The position numbers and the translations under genes were made by a program. 64,000 nucleotides of DNA from Aplectana chamaeleonis. Lineage: Eukaryota > Nematoda > Chromadorea > Rhabditida > Cosmocercidae. Position 1 is the stretch's first letter; the number at the start of each line of letters is the position of its first letter. Below, piece by piece: positions 52,701-61,700 of this stretch. Below the pieces are notes generated by a model. It saw only the letters and a list, made by a program, of their open reading frames with translations. It was not told the DNA's origin and did not search any database. The stretch lies in contig JAPDOI010001175.1 of NCBI GenBank assembly GCA_029168955.1, positions 1 through 64,000 on the forward strand. The letters run 5' to 3'.

Positions 52701-55700
52701 ACCATCCCACGATCAACGGAGAAATTTCGCACTGACGTCAAGCGCCGCATTGCGACGTCGGTCATGCAGCGTCGCACTGCGTCACTCAACGACGCCGCAA
52801 GCGCCAGGTTTGGGAGAATAAGCGCCAGGTTTGGGAGAATAAATAAGCCGAAACTCTCCAAAAAAAAAACCCAAAAATCATTATGTCAGGAGCCATCGCG
52901 AGCAGGGTTGGAATTTGAATAAGATTCAATTTTTCAAGTGTTCCTGATTTTTCTACAGCATTTCAAGGCGTCTCCCGCGAATCGGAAATTGCTTTCATCC
53001 CTGCTTGGGACAGAATCCAATAATACTCTAATGATTTCCATATTCGAGTCTTCAAATGCCCGTGCCATCAAATTTAAATGTTTATTTTATACGAATTTTC
53101 TACATCTTCATTCGAAGGTTCGAATTACAGTCCATGACAACGGAAAAAAGGCGGTTGTGTATTTCCACTAAGCATACTGTAGGTTGCGCCATAACCGACG
53201 GCAAAGTTGTAATTTTTTCCCGACTTTTGAAGAAAAGTCACCGTAAACTTTGAAAAACGGTAGGTTTTCTCCCACCACACCCTATCAATATACCTAAGAT
53301 CTTTATCATAAATACAGGCAGGAACAACTAGAAGAAGTCAAAAATGTGAAAAAAAGGAAATAACCGAGTATAAATTTTTTCGTGCTATTCCTACGTGTGT
53401 CCATGGTGATTTTATGTAAATCGATAATGCTTGTGTGTGAGGGACAACTCACCGTTTTCAAACGTTTTCGAGGTTTTTTTTTCTTCAAATCTCACGAGAT
53501 TACAGCTGCACAGTCGATTATGAAGCAAACTACAGTAGGCTCAGTGGAAATACGCAAACGCACAATCGCCTTTTTTTCGTTGCAGTGGACTGTACTGTGC
53601 TTATCTGGGCCAAATTCCGGTCCGCAATTGCGTCTTGACACGCTTCGCGGCCGCACGCGCTCGAGTCAGTCGGGTTTCCAGAGCCAAAGCCAACTCGATG
53701 TGACTTTTTTGTACAATTTTCTCCAATTTTTCTATGTTTCCAGTTTACGAAACCCACTTAGAGTCAGCAAATCGGCGGCTGCGGCGCTGGAAGCTCTTCT
53801 GACTCGGGAGCGTGCGGCCGCAAAGCGTGTCGAGACGCAATTGCGGACCGGAATTTGACCCAGATAAGCACAGTAAATATGGTTAGGTCCGTGGCTTGTC
53901 TCCCCACGAAAAAAAAAACTTAAAAATCAGCCGCGGCCGGCGCGAGCGGTTTAAATCTTACCGCCGGCTCGCTGGTAATTACCAGCCAGCCGCCGGTGAG
54001 ATTTAAACCGCCCGCGCCAGCCGCTGTTGAGATTTAAATGTTATTTCTTGAGGAAGCAAGCTACGGACCAAACCATATCTATTCTTAAGATGGCTCAATA
54101 GAAATTTGATTCTCGGCTTATTAAAAAAAATCGGAATATTCGCCCAATCTTAGAAAATAATACTTGCATATTGATCTCGAAAAACTCAATCACTGTTGAG
54201 TACAATTCAAAGACCACTTGAATTCTCGAAAGCTTTTGAAAATCCGAATAAATCGAGGGAAATAATTACACGGATATCCATCCGGATAGAGAACAATTTT
54301 TCAAAATTGATTCATTAACCCGAAATAATTGATTCAAGATTTTGCGAAAAGTCATTCAATGAGGAACTCTTGAAAGCCTTACTCAAAAAAAAACCCATCC
54401 AATCTAAAATTTGAAAACGCATCATAAGAATTTTCCTTTCCTTTCATACGTTCGTAAAATGCCACAATACAATTACTCATACATTCGGAAACTATCGCTC
54501 ATGAGTTCTCGTATCATAAGTATATGCTAAATCTGTGCGAATAAGACTGTCCGCCCACGCGGTCTGCACGCTGTAGAGCGACCATCGCGAAGGCTGTAAG
54601 TCGATTAGTACTAATAAAAGACGCCTAGCTAATAATGTTCCAGTCAGCTGGTTGCAGTCGTGGTGAAAAAAATACTTTCGCAAGGGCCGCTAGATACGCA
54701 AGCCGACCGCGTGGGCGAACCGTCTTATTCGGACCAGGGGTGTGCAGAAATTTCTGTTTTCTGGCCGTTTTGGCCTTTCTGTTTTCTGAAAAATCTGCGA
54801 AAAACAGAAAAAAAAATCAAAAAAAATCAACGAAATCCGTATCCGTAGGATAGCGCATCTTATCTAGTCCCTTACGAGGTACTATTTGTGTTCAATGGTG
54901 CGATTGCTGTTAAGGGCAGGGCTCGCGATAAAAAAGTTTATTGTGGTATCTTTTTGAGAAAGTAGGCCTGGTCATCGCAAAAGAGAAAATAAGTGGAAAG
55001 GCGGGGAGCAAACGCTCAAAAAGAAGCTATTGCTGGGTCTCAGCCCACCCCCCAATTAACTAGATTTCTACAATTGCTTGTTTTGTCGTTTTTTATTCTG
55101 CGTTTAAAGTAGTTGCTGGACACCGAGAGACTATTAGCTTTTTTAGCGGCAAAATAGAAGGAGGAAATACGTATTTATAAAAAAAAACCTGTTAGTTGGG
55201 GGTTTGCGTACACCCACCAATTAGCCGTTCTGACTTGTTTTTGTGCGTTTTTATGCAACTTCTCCCTTAATATTCACTTTTGTGATGACCAGACCTGCAC
55301 TCTTATAAAGAAAATTCAACAATCATTTTTATCGTGAACCCCGTTAACGCACTCGTAGGGTAGTACTTTGGCACAATAGGGCTAGCATCCCAGAGCAGAG
55401 CACGAATTCAACCGCCCCTTGTCAGCAGCTGCTGCAGTTAGTTGTTCGCAGCAGCTGCTGCACACAGTGAGGGTCTGAGCCCGATGTCTGTCCTAGAGTG
55501 CAACCTTTATTGTGCTGACGTACTACCATACGGGTGCGTGCTCTGAGAAACTTGGTCGAGCAATAGCCGATATATAGCCAAAAAAAAGCCTGATTTTCGC
55601 GTAATAACCGAGAACAAGGTCGTGTTCGGAAGATAGCTGGTTGCCGCGAAATAGGCGTCAAATAATGGTCGTCGAAAAACAGCCGCAAAATAATTCTTTC

Positions 55701-58700
55701 AAAGGGGAGTGTAAGACGCATTGCTGAGGCAGATTTGAATGTCAACAGCGCCGTCGGTTCAACTACCCATGTTTCCTCGGTTCTTTCGCGAACAACATGG
55801 TCGCAGCCACCTAACAGCCGAGAAATACTCGAGAAACAGCTCGACAGGATGAGTTGTTGAGCCTGGTGGGCTATTTCTCGGCCAAGACAGCGTGTCTTTA
55901 ATGATGTTGTATCCGTCATTGACGCGTCATTGCTACTATCAATGCCTTCTAGGTCATCTGTGCAGTTCCGTAGTTGTTATATCACAAGTATAACAAAGGT
56001 ATTTAGAATTACATCCTCTCTTCACTTGAAAAAGGTTACAATGCAATGAGTATCTTTTCTGAAAATTTTCTGTTTTCTGGCCGTTTTGGCCTTGCTATTT
56101 TCTGACAAAGTCGACTTTCTGTTTTCTGAATTTTTTCCAAAAAAAATTCCACACATATCTGATTCGAAGAGACTTAACCTGCGACATTTTCATTTTGTTG
56201 TGAAAAAAAAAACAAGTTATTCAAATAACTGTATAATTACCATAACATCTCCCCTATTCGAGTAAACTATGTATTGCGAAATCCACTTGATAAACTGCAA
56301 TCTCGGTGGGTCAACATCAATTTGATTCGCCTAGGATCGTCAGGTGAGTGATTGATGTATAGTAATTGGTTTCCCAAATTAAATTGTCGCAGGTCTCGAG
56401 ATTCGAATGTTTTCCTCAACAATGGCACAAGAAAATCGGATTACAGCCAGTATACACGCTCACAAAAGTTGATGAGATAGGTACAGTAATGGCTCCTAAT
56501 AGAACACTTTCATCGTTTAAAGCGTATAAAACGAGTGTAAATGAACATATAGGAGCCCTATGAGGCGGCTAAACATGCAGTCTCCGCCCACTTTCTTAAC
56601 AGTTTCCGCCCCTCAATACAAACTCGTCCAAACTGATTGCTCACGTAGGGTCACTTTGGCTAGTTCTTGATCCTTCCAACGACGAAAGCGTTCTAGTACG
56701 CGCCGTTAGGCCTCTTTCAGAGTGCGATCGCTGATCGCCGCGATGACATGATTTCAATACAGATCGACTTGCGATGCGATCTCGATCGATGGTCATGTTT
56801 ATCATCCTATCGCGTCGCTCGGCGATCGAATTGTGAAAGAGGCCTGAGAGTCAGCTGATTTCGCTATAACAACGATTCTGTGGTTACCTAGCTTTGCTAT
56901 TTTGACCCCAGCAAACATGCAGCGGTGTAACTCGTCCACTTCTATTTCCACACAAGACCACGTTTATTCTTTATCTACACTCGGCGCGGATCGTACTGAC
57001 ATGTACTTTGCGTTCCTTGTGATACACTGGCGCGCTATAACATACGTGACCTGAGCTTGCGCCATCGCATAATAAGGAACGCAAAATATCCGTGCCGACT
57101 GTACATAGCGTTTCCGACGTTTTTTCCGTTAGTTTTCGATACTGCCAGCCCCAAACCTTAGATTTTTGCCATATCATTTTTCAGCGTGTATGCTCCCCTT
57201 AAACGCAGGAAAAGAGTCCACTATGGAATGAAAGCAAAATAAAACGGGCACTGCACACATTCGATTAAGAAGATTATAAACTGAGCAACCCTACGGTTTC
57301 TTTTCGCCATGGATGAAGACCGGAGATCCTTCTGAATTCTGGATATGCATGCCACACGCTCCCCGATTTTTTCAAAAGGAGCAGGGCCGAAATAGGCTTG
57401 TTTTTTCAACATTGTTGTGCGGCGGGCCTGTGTCAGCGTGTTTGTGCAGCACGCGCTAAACCCAACTCAAATCGTCAAACCCAGGGTTAACGCAATCATG
57501 AATTAGGCCACTGAAAACTTCGCTACCTGGAAATCTAAAACAATTATCAATAACAATTTCAAAATCCTTCCAGCATTTACGGTGCCAGTTTTCTGTAAAG
57601 AAGACATTTCGGCTGTGAACATAGCCATTAGCCATTCTCCGCTGAAAAAAACTGGTTGCATGTAGCCCGCTCAGGAACATGTTCTCTATGGAAATCACTT
57701 TCGTCTCGGCGCTAGTGATGAGTGTTCGATTTCAGCGAAACAGCTAACCTTATAGATAAGTTATCGTGGAGAGAAACCACAACGCTCAAACCAGCCATAA
57801 TAAGATAAACATATATTTAGCTCGGAGGCATTTCTCTTAGGCACTGATAAACTAGTCTCAAACTATCAATATAACAAAACGCTAGACGGCTATAGGCCTA
57901 ATATAAACATCTACTGTACAGTGCAATGCTAAAGCCAGACAACGAACCTATATAATCACTATATGAACTGTAAAACGCTGAACAATACAACACTGAGAAG
58001 TGCAAATAACTCTATAAATCAAGTGCTTAGAAATATAGCAAAATCTCAAGCGCGTAAGTGACAGAAACGGCTAGACAATGAACCTGTAGCAGAACCATGT
58101 ACATAATAAAATAGGGTACATCTCACAGTGAAGACCTGCTTCTGAAAGGATATCATCGGAGAAGACATGGATAATGACATAGCTCATGAAATATGGCAAG
58201 TAAAAGGCGAATAACACAGCGTGATGCGAAACGATAAAGACCTCCCAGTTTTTTCGCGAATACCAGCTTAGGGTACAGGTGGAGGTCAGGAAACGGGGCG
58301 AATTTTGTTCCTTGGTCGGCCAATCGGAGGGGGTCTCTCCACCCGTAACTAAGGACTGTTAACAGCATAACAGCGCAAACTGGCATTTCAAAAAATGATC
58401 AGTTGAATGTTGTGGCGGGGATGAAAAGAAACAATTTGAAGTTCGTTAAATTTCCTTAGTGCACCTGGGTAGGTCAAAAACGACAAAAAAACTTTTTCGT
58501 GAATTTTAAAAATCCAAACACTTTCAGCCCAAACTTTGTCCAGGTGGGTAACTTGGAGCGCTGAACGAGAACATAAGATCCATTTTAAGTTTTTCGGAAG
58601 ATTACGGTAGGTTTCTGTAGACGGATTATACTTTTCCTACTGAACTTACATTAATCCTCTGAGAAACTGAAACTGGACCATATATCCGTGATCAGCGCCC

Positions 58701-61700
58701 CAAATAACCCCCGTAGACGAAGTTTGGGATGAAAATGTTCAAATTTCTTAAATTAAGAAAAAGCTTTTTGCAGTTTTTGATCTACACACGTGCAATAAGG
58801 ATATTCACCTTACTTTCAATTGTTTCATTTCGTCATCCCCACAACACTCAACAGACAAATATTAACTCCAGTGTGCGCTGGGATCAGTCCCCAGTAAAAC
58901 ACTGCCGACCGGTTGAGAGAATAATTCCGCCCCGAATTCCCAGTTTCTCCTGTATCCAACTATGTTTTTGGATACTAGATCACTGAAGATATTTCCATTG
59001 TGTTCAGGGCCAGTGAAAACCCCTGTAACCAAATTCGCATCAATTTTTGCCGCATGAATAAAACACAATAAAACAATTCAAAACAAAAATCGCCAACTGG
59101 CAGTTGAAAAAAATTATCCCAGGGTTTTTTATGCAAAGCGACTTTTTTCTCAAAATCACTTCGAATACGAAAATTTAGAAAATCGCAGCAAATGGAAAAT
59201 TATCTGTTGCTGTTCCAGAAAACAAAACTGATGCCCATCACGCTCCCATCACCGAACAAGTTCAAATTCATGCTCTCAGTGCAAGTGGTTTTCCAAACAG
59301 CAGAGATGCGACGCAACTGACACGAGCCCCTCACTCAGATGATTCTCGGCCCCGAACCGCACCAAACAGGAATCAGAGCAGCCTGACAATTCGGCCGGTT
59401 CTCCCAATCTCCGGGCCACCGCTGTTGCTGTCAGAGCTTCTCTACTTTACCTGGATAGCAACTTTACTAAAGAATCGCCTGGGTGAGTTGGGAAGTCTGC
59501 GGAGAATTTGAAAGCCTGCAATCGCAGAGGACCACTTGTTGCTCAAGAAACCCCTATAGCCGTGAAGAAAGCCAAATGTGGTGCGCCGCCTCCATTGGCA
59601 CAAAATCTCGCAACACCCTCCAATGAGTCTGCATCTCCCTGAGTCGATATTGATAAAGACTGCGACTGAAATCGATGCTGTTCGGCTGTGAGAGTGGTGA
59701 GAAAACCTGCTCCACTTCTGATCGATCCACAGAAATCATTCTGACTGAATTTTGCTCCAGCGAACATGCAGACGGAATGGAAGAATACGGGTATAGCCCT
59801 AGAAAGTGGACAAATGATCATCTTTGGATTGCCGTCTAGGTTATCGATGTTTTACACCTTCTCATCAAAGAAGGCAATCCAGGACCAGAGAATACCATTT
59901 GCCCACTTTCTAGAGGTGCACCGGCATTCTCCCATTTCGTGCGCACCTTCAATCGAGCAAAGTCTAGCCTAGAAGACTTCTGTCGATCGGTTAGGCATGG
60001 GGGAGATTTCGCCGCCTCTCTCATAAGTGAAGAGCACTGATTCCTACCGCAACCACTATCAGTTTCGGAATGGAAAGGGCAAGGGTCCACCGAAGAGCAT
60101 TGGAAGGTTTCATGCCTCTGGACAAGCGATGAGCGAAAATTCTTTTCCGAATTTCGGTAATCGGAACGCCAAAAACCATCGGAAATTCGTTCAGTAAAAT
60201 TCTTAACCGTCCCCTGAGGACTGTGTCTACCGAGAAACTGAGGCCTCTCCATCTTTATTGAGTAATTTTCTTGTACATACAACCAACCTGGCTTTGTGAA
60301 AAGTGAAGACGGACCCCGAATTTGAATTTAGCGCCCGAAATAAGTGATAAAAACTCTACTCTTGGATATTTCCGATTTCTTCCGCTTTTTCAAACTTTTT
60401 TCGGAAATCGGAATTCCGCTCATCCCAGCTTTGGACACGGTGCACCATATTCGTAACTCACCACGGCTGGAGTGTTTCCTAGAGCAAGTAGAGGTCTTGT
60501 CCGGTTGCAGGCCAGTGAATACCTCGAATACTCCTCTACATTTGAGTAGATCGTCCCACAGAGAGCATGGGTTTGAGCTTGTTCGGTGATAAAGAGCTAG
60601 AATGACGTTTGAATTCTCTCCAAAAATAGCGAAAATTGTTCTACCGTGATTTTTAGTCTATCAGTTGCCTACCTGAGGCGAAAAAAATTAATCAACAGAA
60701 AAAAAACTCGCGTGCATTTAGAATTTTGCAACCCACGGAATCGGTGATTGTTGTCTAGAAATGTTTTATTCTCGTTTATTCTAGCGGCAAGAAACTATGT
60801 GACGTTGAACTTGCAGGTTTCAGAGTCCCTGAACGCAGTGGTAACTTTTCATTATTCAAACCTTGGAAACGAAGCTGGTATGATTAGCGGAAACTACTGT
60901 TTCTTTATGATTCTGCACCACACTTTAGAAAGTATACAAAATATATGCAACTAAAGACTAGTTTTTGGCTGTCCGTACACATTTATAGCTCCATCCTTCG
61001 TAGCTACAACAGTCATACATCTGAAAAACAATAATTAGCCATGGACATACAAATCAAAAGAGGTTCAAGAATGAAACTAAAAAACGAGTTTCTGAAAAAA
61101 AATTGGTAGACGCCGGATTCCCATGATATCTGCGCGTGCTTCGCGCGGAGCGAAGGTTGAGACAGCGAGAAAGCAGAGGACAGACGGAGGCAGCAGCAAC
61201 GCGCGCGCCGCACGCGCCATACTACAATGCCACGCATTCATCATTATTATTAATAGTCCCATGAGATTACCACCAAATCTCTTAATTTCCCGAATGTTTC
61301 TACACTATTTGCAGCGGTGTTCCTAAACAATACTTAAAAAACAGCAGAGTAAGCCAACTTTTTAATCGAATGATTCGAAAAATCATTCGATTGAAAAAGT
61401 CGACTTCGAATTATTGTTCGAGACGTCGAATATTCGAAAAACGCGAATTCCCGAATTATTCGAAAACTCGAATATTCGAAAAGTAGAAAATCCTGAATTA
61501 TTGGAAAAGTCAAATATTCGAAAACGTCGAAATTCCGAATTATTCGAAAAGTCGACTATTCGAAAAGTCCAAAATCCCGAATTATTCGAAAAGTCGAATA
61601 TTCGAAAAGTTTAAAAACCTGAATTATTCGAGAAATCGAAGCTTCGAAAATTCACGGAAACATTCGAATGAATTCGTTAGTCGACTTTTTCGAATAAATT

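Noticed and set aside
55422..55919. 165-codon minus frame, the longest outside the main repeats
   Set aside because: It lies inside the probable hAT-like element, shows no recognised domain and has no copy to test conservation. Kept only as a note there.
58153..58386. 77-codon frame that looked like a small secreted protein
   Set aside because: Out of frame with a splice-bounded exon on the same strand; its signal-peptide look is a shadow.
58862..59068. Protein-like minus frame after a TTACAG acceptor
   Set aside because: Its phase does not fit either neighbouring host exon and no donor or partner was found.
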